47,251 nt of DNA, taken from the NCBI GenBank assembly GCA_014879855.1, contig JACSRH010000267.1, positions 1-47,251 on the forward strand, written 5' to 3'. The notes below the pieces were generated by a model that ran no database searches, was not told the DNA's origin, and saw only the letters and a program-made list of their open reading frames with translations. A program made the position numbers and the translations under genes. Of the stretch, positions 35,824 to 43,820 are shown one piece after another. This DNA comes from Caldilineaceae bacterium. Its GTDB lineage: Bacteria; Chloroflexota; Anaerolineae; Caldilineales; Caldilineaceae. Every line of letters starts with the position of its first letter. Position 1 is the stretch's first letter.

Positions 35824-36801
35824 TTACCGTCGATAGTTGAAGATGATCTTTGTACCGTCGCGCTCCAGGTGAAAAGGCAGCTCCGGCAGATGACGAAGGG
35901 CATCGCGCACCGCGTCCTGTTTTTCCCGCGGACAGTAGAGCAGCAGAAAACCACCGCCGCCGGCGCCGGTGATCTTGCCGCCCAAGGCGCCGGCGCGGAT
36001 GGCTGCATTGTACAGATCGTCAATCTGTGGGTTGCTGACCTTGCTTGCCAACTGCTTCTTGAGCTGCCACGCGTCGTTCAGCAGCAGCCCAAAATCATCC
36101 AGCGCTCCTTCTTCCAATGCTGCGCGACCGACACTCACCATCCGCTTCATTTCCCGCAGAACAGAACGACGATCTGCGATGTTGTCCCGCTGTTCGGACA
36201 AGACAATCTCCGCCTTGCGCGCCACGTTGGTGTACAGCAGCATCAGGTTCTGATTCAATCGCCGCGCCGCGCGTGGCTCCATGCGCACTGCCTCTACGCC
36301 GACCTGTTCATCCGGGCAGAACTGGAGCACGCGCTGGCCTCCATACGCAGCGATATATTGATCCTGCACGCCGATTGGCTTCCTGAGCACATCGATCTCG
36401 ATTTCGCAGGCTTCGCGCGCAAGCGCGGCATGATCCTTTGGCGCGCCCAAATACATGTACATAGCATGGAGCAAGCCAACCGTCACCGTGCTCGACGACC
36501 CCAGCCCAGACCCTTCGGAGGGGATGTCGGCCATCGTGTTGATCTCCACGCCGTGGGTGATGCCAGTGCGGCGCAGACATTCGCGCACGAGTTCGTGCTC
36601 CACCTCATCCACCGAATCGACCAGTTCCGTGCGGGTGTACCCCACGCGAATCTTGTCGTCAAACCGCTCCTTGATCGTCACGAAAATATATTTATCGATC
36701 GCGGAACTGAGCACCATCCCAGGCTCCTGGGCGTAAAATCCACGAAAATCAGTGCCGCCGCCAAAAAAGCTGATGCGCAGAGGCGTTTGTGAGATGATCA
36801 T
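35824..36801 (-). CDS. hddA: D-glycero-alpha-D-manno-heptose 7-phosphate kinase (GHMP family)
   Basis: 325 residues. GHMP kinase layout: TPLRISFFGGGTDF at the N-terminus, the ATP loop PSEGSGLGSSSTVTVGLL (about 94-111), and KITGAGGGGFLLLY near the C-terminus. The GGGTDF start is typical of HddA and fucokinase-like members. AAGGAG precedes the ATG. It phosphorylates C1 in the GDP-alpha branch, as opposed to HldE of the ADP-beta branch. The neighbouring gmhA, gmhB and hddC support this over fucose or galactose kinase. Confidence 0.9.
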   Translation of the reverse strand: MIISQTPLRISFFGGGTDFRGFYAQEPGMVLSSAIDKYIFVTIKERFDDKIRVGYTRTELVDSVDEVEHELVRECLRRTGITHGVEINTMADIPSEGSGLGSSSTVTVGLLHAMYMYLGAPKDHAALAREACEIEIDVLRKPIGVQDQYIAAYGGQRVLQFCPDEQVGVEAVRMEPRAARRLNQNLMLLYTNVARKAEIVLSEQRDNIADRRSVLREMKRMVSVGRAALEEGALDDFGLLLNDAWQLKKQLASKVSNPQIDDLYNAAIRAGALGGKITGAGGGGFLLLYCPREKQDAVRDALRHLPELPFHLERDGTKIIFNYRR

Positions 36802-36830
36802 TGTCTATCTCCTTAGCATTTCGGGGTCTA

Positions 36831-37565
36831 TCAGACCGCCATCACACGATCTTCGGCTAGCTGCTGCGCCCGCGCATAGCCAGACGGCGTACCAATGTCG
36901 ATGACGTATTCATCGGGGGCAATGGGAAAACCGAAAACGGGCAAGAGGTCAGTCAGCATGCCAGGCAGCACGTCGCGGCCAAAATCAACCACGCCTTCCG
37001 CGGGGACGCGCGCCAGCACGCGCGGTTCACAGATAAGCACGCCGGCATTGGCAAGGTTGGTGAATACCTGGTCCGCGCGCGGCTTCTCGACAAATCGGTG
37101 CACACGGCCCTGTTCGTCGATGTCCACCAGCCCGCATTCAGTCGGGTTGGGCACGCGGTAAAGGGAGAGGGTGACGCCATTGTCAGCGCCTGCCATGCGG
37201 TCAACGTGGAACGCGGCCAGCCGCGTCAAGTTAATGTTGGTGAAGACATCGCCATAGACGACGGCAAAGCGTTCATCAAAAAATTTCTCCAGCCGTTTTG
37301 CAGCGCCCGCGGTGCCAAGCAACTCAGGTTCGTAGGAGTAGGTAATCGCGACGCCAAAAGCGCTGCCATCGCCGAAATAATTCTGGATGACATCGGCGGC
37401 ATGGTGCAGGTTGATGGCGATCTGCGTGACGCCATGGTCGCGCAGCCAGTCGACGTGATAGGCGAGCAACGGTCGACCCGCAACGGCCAACATGGGCTTG
37501 GGATACGCTGTTGTCAGGCGTCCGAGACGCGTGCCTTTACCTGCCGCCAAAATCAGTGCTTTCAT
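36831..37565 (-). CDS. hddC: D-glycero-alpha-D-manno-heptose 1-phosphate guanylyltransferase-like nucleotidyltransferase
   Basis: 244 residues. LILAAGKGTRLG (nucleotide loop), TAYPKPMLAV, LLGTAGAAKRL and VVYGDVFTN (metal site), with VEKP and a late YVIDIGTPSGYARAQ: the GlmU/RmlA-like NTP_transferase family, of HddC length. CGGAG precedes the ATG. Taken with the three other enzymes it should make GDP-D-glycero-alpha-D-manno-heptose. Sequence alone does not separate GTP from other NTP use, so the name depends on context. Confidence 0.87.
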   Translation of the reverse strand: MKALILAAGKGTRLGRLTTAYPKPMLAVAGRPLLAYHVDWLRDHGVTQIAINLHHAADVIQNYFGDGSAFGVAITYSYEPELLGTAGAAKRLEKFFDERFAVVYGDVFTNINLTRLAAFHVDRMAGADNGVTLSLYRVPNPTECGLVDIDEQGRVHRFVEKPRADQVFTNLANAGVLICEPRVLARVPAEGVVDFGRDVLPGMLTDLLPVFGFPIAPDEYVIDIGTPSGYARAQQLAEDRVMAV

Positions 37566-37657
37566 CGAATGCTCCGTAGAGACTTATCCATTACCAATAT
37601 TTCGGCGGCAGCGTCTAGCATTCCTGCGCCAATCTTTCAATAGGAGCGCAGGGCCAG

Positions 37658-37679
37658 GCGGCGCCTTAATAGGCGCCGC
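37658..37679 (-). other. GC-rich stem-loop at the end of the sugar transferase gene
   Basis: gcggcgcc - ttaata - ggcgccgc: an 8-base perfect stem that contains the stop codon region of the transferase gene (stop 37666-37668). There is no T-run on the minus strand, so it may attenuate rather than terminate before hddC. Confidence 0.4.
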
Positions 37680-39168
37680 GCCCCTTCATCACCGCAGGAA
37701 TCGTCTGGAAGAAGAGAATCTGAATATCCATCCAGATGCTGTAATTGCGGATGTAATACATATCCAGCCGCACGCGTTCTTCATACGAGAGATCAGAGCG
37801 GCCCGACACCTGCCACATTCCAGTAAGCCCTGGCTTGACCGTCAACAGGTTGAGCTTCATGCGCCCGTACAGGTCATGCTCCGATGGGGTGATCATGCGC
37901 GGGCCGACCAGACTCATCTGCCCCAACAGCACATTGATCAACTGCGGCAGCTCATCCAGGCTGGCGCGGCGCAGGAGGTTGCCAATGCGGGTGATACGCG
38001 GGTCTTGCTTGAGTTTATGGTTCTTGGCAAGCTCCGCTTTCAACTCCGGATGCTGTTCGAGAATGTCGTTGCCATTTACGTACATGGTGCGAAACTTGAA
38101 CGCCCCAAACGGACGGCCACCCACCCCCAACACGCGACGCTGATAGAAAATCGGGCCCGGCGAATCCAGCTTGACCAACAGTGCGACTATAAGGAAGACC
38201 GGCAACAGAAACGGCATCGCAGCCAAGATCAAAAGATAATCCAATCCGGTCTTGAGCAAGGTCTCAACGTGGCTAAGTCGCAATCGCTTCAAGCTCATTA
38301 GCGGCACTGAATTTCGTGTTGTCACATCCATCCCCGTGGTGAATACTTCATAGAGACCTGACGATAGCCGCATCCGCATTCCGTCATGGTGCGTGGTCAG
38401 TTGCTGGGAAACTCGTACAAGTTGCTCATCATCCATCGCCGTGGTGGCAACCACCACTTCCTCGATATGATGAGCTTTCAAAATTTCAGGCAGATCGTCA
38501 ATGGCGCCCAACACCTTGATGCCATGCACTTGATCTCCAGGCCCATAGGGTGCTGTCGTCTGGACATTGATAAAGCCGGTAATCTCCATCCCAGAGCCAG
38601 CCGAATCTCGCAGCTGGTCAGCCAGGGCAATTGCCTCTTTATTCGTGCCGACAATGACCGTCGGCGTCACAAAGTAGCCATAGCGCCGCGCGCGATAGGC
38701 AATCCGGCGCATGAACAAGCGGAATATGCTGATAAAAAATGCTGACAACCCCCACGAAAAGATCAACCAACCGCGCGCAATGACGAATTCCGGGTTCAGA
38801 AAGCCATACACGATCACTGCCATCATGCCCCAGGTCACTGCATTGAAAACACGCCCATACTCGGTGATGTTGCCAAGCAGCGTGTTGAAATCGTACAATC
38901 CGAAAATCGCAAAAATTGCGAGCCAAACCGGGATCAGCAAAACTGAAAGCACCAGATAATCCTGCGGGTTTGACACGCTGTCCGTCGAAACTGCCAGCCC
39001 TAGTGAAAAACGCATCCAGAAAGCAAACGTGAAGGCGATCAGCAGCACAAAAGCATCGCCGACCACCAGGAATGCTCGATACAAACGTCGTTGCGCACTT
39101 AACTCCGCGCGGCGAGATATTTCTCCTTGTTGCGCTTTTCCCAACGCGGCATTCGCATTTGTGGTCAT
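37666..39168 (-). CDS. Undecaprenyl-phosphate sugar-1-phosphate transferase (WbaP/WcaJ-type)
   Basis: 500 residues from ATG 39168 (GGAGAAAG upstream); starts at 39201 or 39237 are possible. Four N-terminal hydrophobic helices and a CoA-binding-like Rossmann segment (TVIVGTNKEAIALADQL) precede a fifth helix at about 320-345. The C-terminal catalytic bacterial sugar transferase domain has LDSPGPIFYQRRVL, FKFRTM, RRASLDELPQLINVLLGQMSLVGPRM and PGLTGMWQVSGRSDLSYEERVRLD. It starts repeat-unit assembly by moving a hexose-1-phosphate onto undecaprenyl phosphate. First gene of unit A. Whether the sugar is glucose or galactose cannot be read off. Confidence 0.93.
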   Translation of the reverse strand: MTTNANAALGKAQQGEISRRAELSAQRRLYRAFLVVGDAFVLLIAFTFAFWMRFSLGLAVSTDSVSNPQDYLVLSVLLIPVWLAIFAIFGLYDFNTLLGNITEYGRVFNAVTWGMMAVIVYGFLNPEFVIARGWLIFSWGLSAFFISIFRLFMRRIAYRARRYGYFVTPTVIVGTNKEAIALADQLRDSAGSGMEITGFINVQTTAPYGPGDQVHGIKVLGAIDDLPEILKAHHIEEVVVATTAMDDEQLVRVSQQLTTHHDGMRMRLSSGLYEVFTTGMDVTTRNSVPLMSLKRLRLSHVETLLKTGLDYLLILAAMPFLLPVFLIVALLVKLDSPGPIFYQRRVLGVGGRPFGAFKFRTMYVNGNDILEQHPELKAELAKNHKLKQDPRITRIGNLLRRASLDELPQLINVLLGQMSLVGPRMITPSEHDLYGRMKLNLLTVKPGLTGMWQVSGRSDLSYEERVRLDMYYIRNYSIWMDIQILFFQTIPAVMKGRGAY

Positions 39169-39238
39169 AGCGTTCTTTCTCCGTCTCAGTCTCAGCAACA
39201 TGGTGATCTCCACCACTTTCAATGAAATCTCTAGCACA

Positions 39239-39283
39239 ATTGTAGACGATGATGCCTGCGGAATCTCTTACAATCTGCTGACA
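39239..39283 (-). promoter_or_regulatory. Shared operator/promoter, copy 4 (upstream of the sugar transferase)
   Basis: On the minus strand: TGTCAGC (39283-39277), 4 bases, TGTAAGA (39272-39266), 21 bases, TACAAT (39244-39239). The hexamer at -35 is GAGATT, which is not a good sigma-70 match. The half-sites and spacer are identical to copy 2 at 25191-25208. Confidence 0.75.
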
Positions 39284-39354
39284 AAGGCAGCGAAAGTTGT
39301 TGGCAGGGGATGTCAGGCAGCGATCATGGGCAAAAAAAACCGGTCAGTCGGCCA

Positions 39355-39383
39355 TTGACATTTCCTTCCAACCTGGCTAGAAT
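39355..39383 (+). promoter_or_regulatory. Sigma-70-like promoter of hpf
   Basis: TTGACA (39355-39360), exactly 17 bases, TAGAAT (39378-39383). The predicted start near 39390 leaves a leader of about 278 bases before the hpf ATG at 39668. Confidence 0.7.
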
Positions 39384-39483
39384 CGAGCCATGGATGATGC
39401 TTCAGGCTTGGCTCCCTGTTCTGCGGCTCTACCCCAAGCTGCCTGGCTGCTCCTGTGGACTAGCCAACAGTTCCTTGCCCATC

Positions 39484-39530
39484 ATCACCAACTTGACCAT
39501 CACCAACTTGACCATCACCAACTCGGCTAT
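39484..39530 (+). repeat. 15-bp tandem repeat in the hpf leader
   Basis: catcaccaacttgac is repeated about three times with the last copy diverged (caactcggctatcaccc). It lies between the promoter and the hpf start and is probably transcribed. No gene of its own; function unknown. Confidence 0.8.
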
Positions 39531-39667
39531 CACCCACTTAATTGCCTTGTAAATTGTGGAACTCCCTGTTGTTGGCAGCCGTTGCCTATGACAGACTTCC
39601 GGATTTTCTCAATGCTACCGGTCTCCCTCAATTGCTAACCAAAGCTAATGTAGAAAGGAGCACGACC

Positions 39668-40237
39668 ATGAAAGTAATGGTCAATGGCCGTAATATCGAG
39701 GTGACAGATTACATGCATGAGTATGTCACCAAGAAGGTGGACCGCCTCGAGCGCTACCTGCCCCAGATTGGCGAGGTGCGCGCCGACCTCAACCAAAACA
39801 TGACCCGCTCTGCTGACGACCGCTTTACAGCGCAGATCACGATTTGGGCCAATGGGCAGATCCTGCGCGCCGAGGAATCCACCAGCGACATTTTTGCTTC
39901 GGTCGATGCCACGGTGGACAAGATTTCCAGCCAGATTCGGCGCTTCAAGGGGCGTCGCCACGACAACAAGCGCCGCGCCGCTCATGCCGCCACCCGCGAG
40001 GTCGAACTGGTTGCCGCTGAAATTGCCGAGGAGTTAGCAGTTGAAGAGGAGCCGGGCTACATCATCCGGCGCAAGCAATTCCTGGTGGAGCCAATGGATG
40101 AGGAAGAAGCGCTGGAGCAGATGGAATTGCTCGGGCACGATTTCTTTGTCTTCCACAATCCGCAAACAAACAACGTGAATGTAATCTACCGCCGCAAGGA
40201 TGGGAACTACGGTCTGTTGATTCCATCCGCGGGGTAA
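39668..40237 (+). CDS. hpf: Ribosome hibernation promoting factor, long form
   Basis: 189 residues from ATG 39668, with AAAGGAG eight bases upstream; the frame is open further upstream but without a start signal. The N-terminal RaiA/HPF domain (1-100) has VNGRNIEVTDYMHEYVTKKVDRLERYLP and DIFASVDATVDKISSQIRRFKGR. The C-terminal dimerisation domain (about 130-189) has YIIRRKQFLVEPMDEEEALEQMELLGHDFFVF and VNVIYRRKDGNYGLL. The long form joins two ribosomes into 100S dimers in stationary phase. It has its own promoter and terminator, and is not part of the glycan units. Confidence 0.95.
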   Translation: MKVMVNGRNIEVTDYMHEYVTKKVDRLERYLPQIGEVRADLNQNMTRSADDRFTAQITIWANGQILRAEESTSDIFASVDATVDKISSQIRRFKGRRHDNKRRAAHAATREVELVAAEIAEELAVEEEPGYIIRRKQFLVEPMDEEEALEQMELLGHDFFVFHNPQTNNVNVIYRRKDGNYGLLIPSAG

Positions 40238-40270
40238 TGATGTACACCTGATCTTTCTGGCATACAGGAT

Positions 40271-40314
40271 GCGATAAAAGAGCGGCGCCCACGTGGGCGC
40301 CGCTCTTTCATCGC
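40271..40314. terminator. Bidirectional intrinsic terminator between hpf and the hydrolase gene
   Basis: gcgataaaagagcggcgccc (40271-40290) and gggcgccgctctttcatcgc (40295-40314) pair over 20 bases with one mismatch around the loop acgt. The lower stem gives a short T-rich side (CTTTCATC on plus; CTTTTATC on minus), so it serves both convergent genes. Confidence 0.9.
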
Positions 40315-40339
40315 ATCCCCCCAAACAGGCGGCGCCTCT

Positions 40340-41374
40340 CTATGGGGCTTGCTGTGGCAGCCAGCTCTCCACCGCATCCACCGACCGCACCAAGTGCATC
40401 CCGGCGGCAGCAAAGCGCGCAAAAGCAGCGTCAGCGATCTCGGTGTAGTCGATGCCGCCCGGCGCCACCACCGGCGACGTACAATCCACCAGCAAATAAT
40501 ATCTGCCGATCTCATCTGGTGCGTGTTCCAACAATGCATCGAGCAAATCCTGCACGGTCCAGGCGACGCAGTGACTTTTGGCCTGGCCCGCGATGAGCAC
40601 AGCGTCGAATGTGCGCAGCTTGTCGAACAGGGCGCGGTTGAACCCACCGATCGACCGGCCGTGCTGGTCCGTCGTCACTTCCGGCCCCAGGGCCGAGTAA
40701 TCTTCGGTCAGGACTGCGTTCCCTTTTATCTGGAAGTCAGGCTGGCTGTGACGCGCGATCTCATGAAAGAACAAAGCCTCTTCGAACGCCGGCGCCAACG
40801 CATGGCCGATACTGCCTAACATGGCGTGGTAAGGCCACACCGTCAATGCGTAATGCCCCGATTCAGCCAACGTCCGCGTGTAATGCAGCAGATATTCCTC
40901 CACATACGCCGGCGACAGGCCCAGCGTCGACGCAAGGGTCGTATTGAAATGCCAGACGCCTTGCTCAATGTCCTGCATCGTAATCAGGGTATAAGGCGCG
41001 GGATGTTCGCCCGCGTCATTGTTGAAAAAGAGCGGGTGGAAAATCTGGGCGGCAGCATGTGTATCCAGCGTGGGAAACACCTGCGAGATCACATCGAGAT
41101 TGCGGTAGACAAACTCACAGAGACGGCGATTATCCTCGACCGCGCCCTGCCCTGAGCGCCCTCCCACAAACAGCTCGTAACCGGGAATGCAGAACGTATT
41201 TTGTACATCGACCGCCAGCAAAGCAACGCGCGCTTTATCTTCCACCACTGGCTGCAAATTGTGTCGCACCGCCCAATCCTCCGCTTCAACCGCGCGCTGC
41301 GCATACGGCACGCGCCACACCTGCCCTACCCGCTCCGGATGATAGTGCGGCGGCAGTGGGAGTGAGTTTCGCAT
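40340..41374 (-). CDS. Isochorismatase-family cysteine hydrolase
   Basis: 344 residues from ATG 41374 (CAGGAGGAA upstream), much longer than typical family members (about 180-220). The core has LLAVDVQNTFCIPG (catalytic Asp and possible metal site), LIAGQAKSHCVAWTVQDLL with the nucleophile Cys (about residue 275), and GGFNRALFD before it. An insertion of about 100 residues lies between the first strand and the Lys/Cys part (HFNTTLASTLGLSPAYVEE and others), as in a subgroup of nicotinamidase-like proteins. Nicotinamide or other amide hydrolysis is possible; substrate unknown. Confidence 0.87.
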   Translation of the reverse strand: MRNSLPLPPHYHPERVGQVWRVPYAQRAVEAEDWAVRHNLQPVVEDKARVALLAVDVQNTFCIPGYELFVGGRSGQGAVEDNRRLCEFVYRNLDVISQVFPTLDTHAAAQIFHPLFFNNDAGEHPAPYTLITMQDIEQGVWHFNTTLASTLGLSPAYVEEYLLHYTRTLAESGHYALTVWPYHAMLGSIGHALAPAFEEALFFHEIARHSQPDFQIKGNAVLTEDYSALGPEVTTDQHGRSIGGFNRALFDKLRTFDAVLIAGQAKSHCVAWTVQDLLDALLEHAPDEIGRYYLLVDCTSPVVAPGGIDYTEIADAAFARFAAAGMHLVRSVDAVESWLPQQAP

Positions 41375-41417
41375 GATTCCTCCTGATTTTCTAAACTGTA
41401 GCGACTGCGCCTTTCGA

Positions 41418-41473
41418 GTTAGCGTCATTTCAACACTAACTAACAGTGTATCATAGATTTTTGTGCCTGTCCA
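41418..41473 (-). promoter_or_regulatory. Promoter with inverted repeat at the start point, upstream of the hydrolase gene
   Basis: On the minus strand: TGGACA (41473-41468), 17 bases, TACACT (41450-41445), then the inverted repeat GTTAGTG-N9-CGCTAAC (41440-41418), which would cover +1 to about +20. The place suits a repressor operator. Confidence 0.5.
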
Positions 41474-41531
41474 GCAGCATGGCGCATTGCAACTGGCCGG
41501 ACGCGTTTACGGAGTGTGCAGGTGATGAGGA

Positions 41532-43730
41532 TTATGGGTCAACCTTGACCTGCGCCAACACCACACCTTGATCGCTGAAGTTGACGGGCAGACGCTCAAA
41601 GCTGTCCTTGTCGTACACGCCGATTTCGATGCGATAGACGCCAGCCGGCGTTTCGGGCGGCAACGTGAGCGCATGAACATCCTCGATGCGATCGCCGGCC
41701 TGCCAGGTGGAAGTACGCGCTGCCCCCGCCTGCGGCATCTGATCGTGCTGGGCCCACACTGCGTCCGGCGGCAGCAGTAAGTGCGCAAAGACCACGTAAT
41801 CCTGCGCCATCGGCGCCAGCGCCTCCCACCACAGCGTCACGTGCAGCGTTTCGCCTGGCCGCAGCGTGCGACGATCCAGGTCAAAGCCGACCAATGCCAA
41901 CTTGTCGTCAAAGTTGATGCGCGTCGCGCCTGGCAGCGCGTCCGTGGCAGGCAGCACATACACCTTGCCCACCTCGACGCTCTCACCCCGATCGCTGGCC
42001 AGTCGCTCGCGCGTGGCAGCGACGTAGAGACCCGCCTCAACGCGCAGCGTGGATGGAGCCGGCGCGCCCGGCGGGATTGTCAAACGATGTGCATCCACGA
42101 TCACCTGCCCTCTTTTCCATTCGCTGGTCGGGTAACTGCCCAGCCCAGGATGGCTGTCCTGCTGCGCCTGGACAATGCCTTCCGTATCCACCGCATGAAC
42201 GAAGACGCTGTAATCCTGATCAAGCGCCTGCATCGTTTCCCAATAGAGCGTTATGGCAATTTCATCTTGCACATGAAGCTCGGTGGGCTCGATGAGAGCA
42301 CCAAGCAACCGGATGCCCTTGTCAAATTCAGCATCGATCATGGCGGGCGTTGCTGGGGCTGCTGCCAGCACTGGCGGTGGATACGCCGGCAGGAGCCAGG
42401 CAAATGGCGCGACCGCGGCAAGCACTGCCAGCGCGCCGGCGCTCATCCAGGCAATGACAACCTGCCAGCGCACCGGCCAGTACGCCAGCAGCCCGCCTGC
42501 CATCAGCGTGACAAGCGCGGCCAGGGCCGGGAAGAGCAGCCGCCCCTGCGCGTAGCTGACCTGCGCCCACCGCCCCACCGCCACGAATACCAGAACAAGC
42601 CACATCATCAATAAAAGCATCGGCTTGATTTGCACGGCGACGCGCACTTTCTGACGCGGCCCGACCGCGCTCAGCAACCATCCCACCCCCGCGAGCAGCG
42701 CAAGCAGCGTATAGAGCCAGTAGACCCACGGCGCGGCCAGCACGTTGAACCAGCCAAAGACCGCCCACGTGGAGCGCCAGACGCCTGGCGCCAGGGCCAG
42801 CAATTCGGCGATGCCGGCCGGCTCGCCCTGTGGCGGCACACCGGCAAACATAACGGAGAGCAACAACGGATCGCCAAAGAGCAACCAGTTGCGGACATAC
42901 CACCACCCCGCGACGGCCAGCGCGGCCGCGCCGGTCAGGAACGCGGCCTGTCCGAAAACACGCCACGCACGCGCGGCCCACGCCACGGAAAAAATCGTGA
43001 TCGCAGCCAGCCCGGCGAGGAGCAACCCGCTCAATTTACTGAGCGCAGCCAACCCAACCACCACGCCGAAGGCAAGCCAGCTCCACCATGGGGGCGTTCT
43101 TTTGTGCGCTACGAGATCCATGCTGAGATAAAGGCCGGCAGTAGCAAGCACAGTGACCAGGTTGTCGTTGTTGGTCGAGGCGGAGATAAAGAGGAATTGG
43201 GGAGAAAAGGCTAACAGCGCCGTCGCTAGAACCGCGGCCGCGGGCCAGCCGGGCAGCGCGGTGCGGGCGATGCGATAAGTCAAAAGCACAGTCAACGCGC
43301 CCAACAGGACGGACATGAAGCGTGTGAGGTGAGCAGCCAACGTCACGCCTCGCCACGGCCAAGCATGGACGCGGCCGTGCAGCATCATGTTCTTATTGCC
43401 AAGTGCATCGGCATTGCCCACCGCGGCGTGCACATTGTAGCGGATCGCTTCCGCGGCATTGTCGGTCGGGATGAACCAGGTCGCAGCCGCGCCCAGCAGG
43501 TAATAAAGCGGTGGCTGGCTGCCTTCCTGGGCCCAGGGCGCCGCGCTGACGTCCTCCGGGGCAGCTAGCCCTTTACCCGCGGCCAGCCAACGAATGTACT
43601 CGTAGTGCCAGACTTCGTCAGGAGATTCAAACAGCGGCGTCACCACGCTGTACAGCACGGCCAACGCCAGATAGACCGTCACCAAAAGCGTAATGGACCG
43701 GCGTTCACGCATCATCAGATCAGGGCCCAT
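41532..43730 (-). CDS. GT39-type membrane glycosyltransferase with two C-terminal beta-sandwich domains
   Basis: 732 residues from ATG 43730; 43715 is also possible and a TTG at 43805 is rejected because it lies in the terminator-like repeat. About 11 hydrophobic segments (10-470), first loop with ESPDEVWHYEY and QEGSQPPLYYLLG, typical of the GT-C/PMT_2 group. The C-terminal 260 residues hold two similar beta-rich modules: ITLYWETMQALDQDYSVFVH at about 525 and VTLWWEALAPMAQDYVVFAH at about 655, each followed by a TWQAGD/EWKRGQ block. These tails occur in Chloroflexota membrane glycosyltransferases. Alone between a terminator-like repeat and the hydrolase gene. Target unknown. Confidence 0.87.
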   Translation of the reverse strand: MGPDLMMRERRSITLLVTVYLALAVLYSVVTPLFESPDEVWHYEYIRWLAAGKGLAAPEDVSAAPWAQEGSQPPLYYLLGAAATWFIPTDNAAEAIRYNVHAAVGNADALGNKNMMLHGRVHAWPWRGVTLAAHLTRFMSVLLGALTVLLTYRIARTALPGWPAAAVLATALLAFSPQFLFISASTNNDNLVTVLATAGLYLSMDLVAHKRTPPWWSWLAFGVVVGLAALSKLSGLLLAGLAAITIFSVAWAARAWRVFGQAAFLTGAAALAVAGWWYVRNWLLFGDPLLLSVMFAGVPPQGEPAGIAELLALAPGVWRSTWAVFGWFNVLAAPWVYWLYTLLALLAGVGWLLSAVGPRQKVRVAVQIKPMLLLMMWLVLVFVAVGRWAQVSYAQGRLLFPALAALVTLMAGGLLAYWPVRWQVVIAWMSAGALAVLAAVAPFAWLLPAYPPPVLAAAPATPAMIDAEFDKGIRLLGALIEPTELHVQDEIAITLYWETMQALDQDYSVFVHAVDTEGIVQAQQDSHPGLGSYPTSEWKRGQVIVDAHRLTIPPGAPAPSTLRVEAGLYVAATRERLASDRGESVEVGKVYVLPATDALPGATRINFDDKLALVGFDLDRRTLRPGETLHVTLWWEALAPMAQDYVVFAHLLLPPDAVWAQHDQMPQAGAARTSTWQAGDRIEDVHALTLPPETPAGVYRIEIGVYDKDSFERLPVNFSDQGVVLAQVKVDP

Positions 43731-43754
43731 GCCTTTACGCAGTGCAGCAAGCCA

Positions 43755-43817
43755 TGAAAACGACCTTCCTCTGCGAGCCGCTGCATCTCCGCGCCTCAGC
43801 GTCAAAGGTCGTTTTCA
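43755..43817. terminator. 13-bp perfect inverted repeat around a 37-base insert, after the oxidoreductase stop
   Basis: tgaaaacgacctt (43755-43767) and aaggtcgttttca (43805-43817) are perfect inverted copies. The insert has cctctgcgagccgctgcat and related ctcag-rich sequence, like the repeat at 15128-15216. The element starts three bases after the stop of the minus-strand oxidoreductase gene, and GTTTTC follows the stem in both directions, so it probably terminates transcription. It also looks like a small repeat-derived element. Confidence 0.65.
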
Positions 43818-43820
43818 GCT

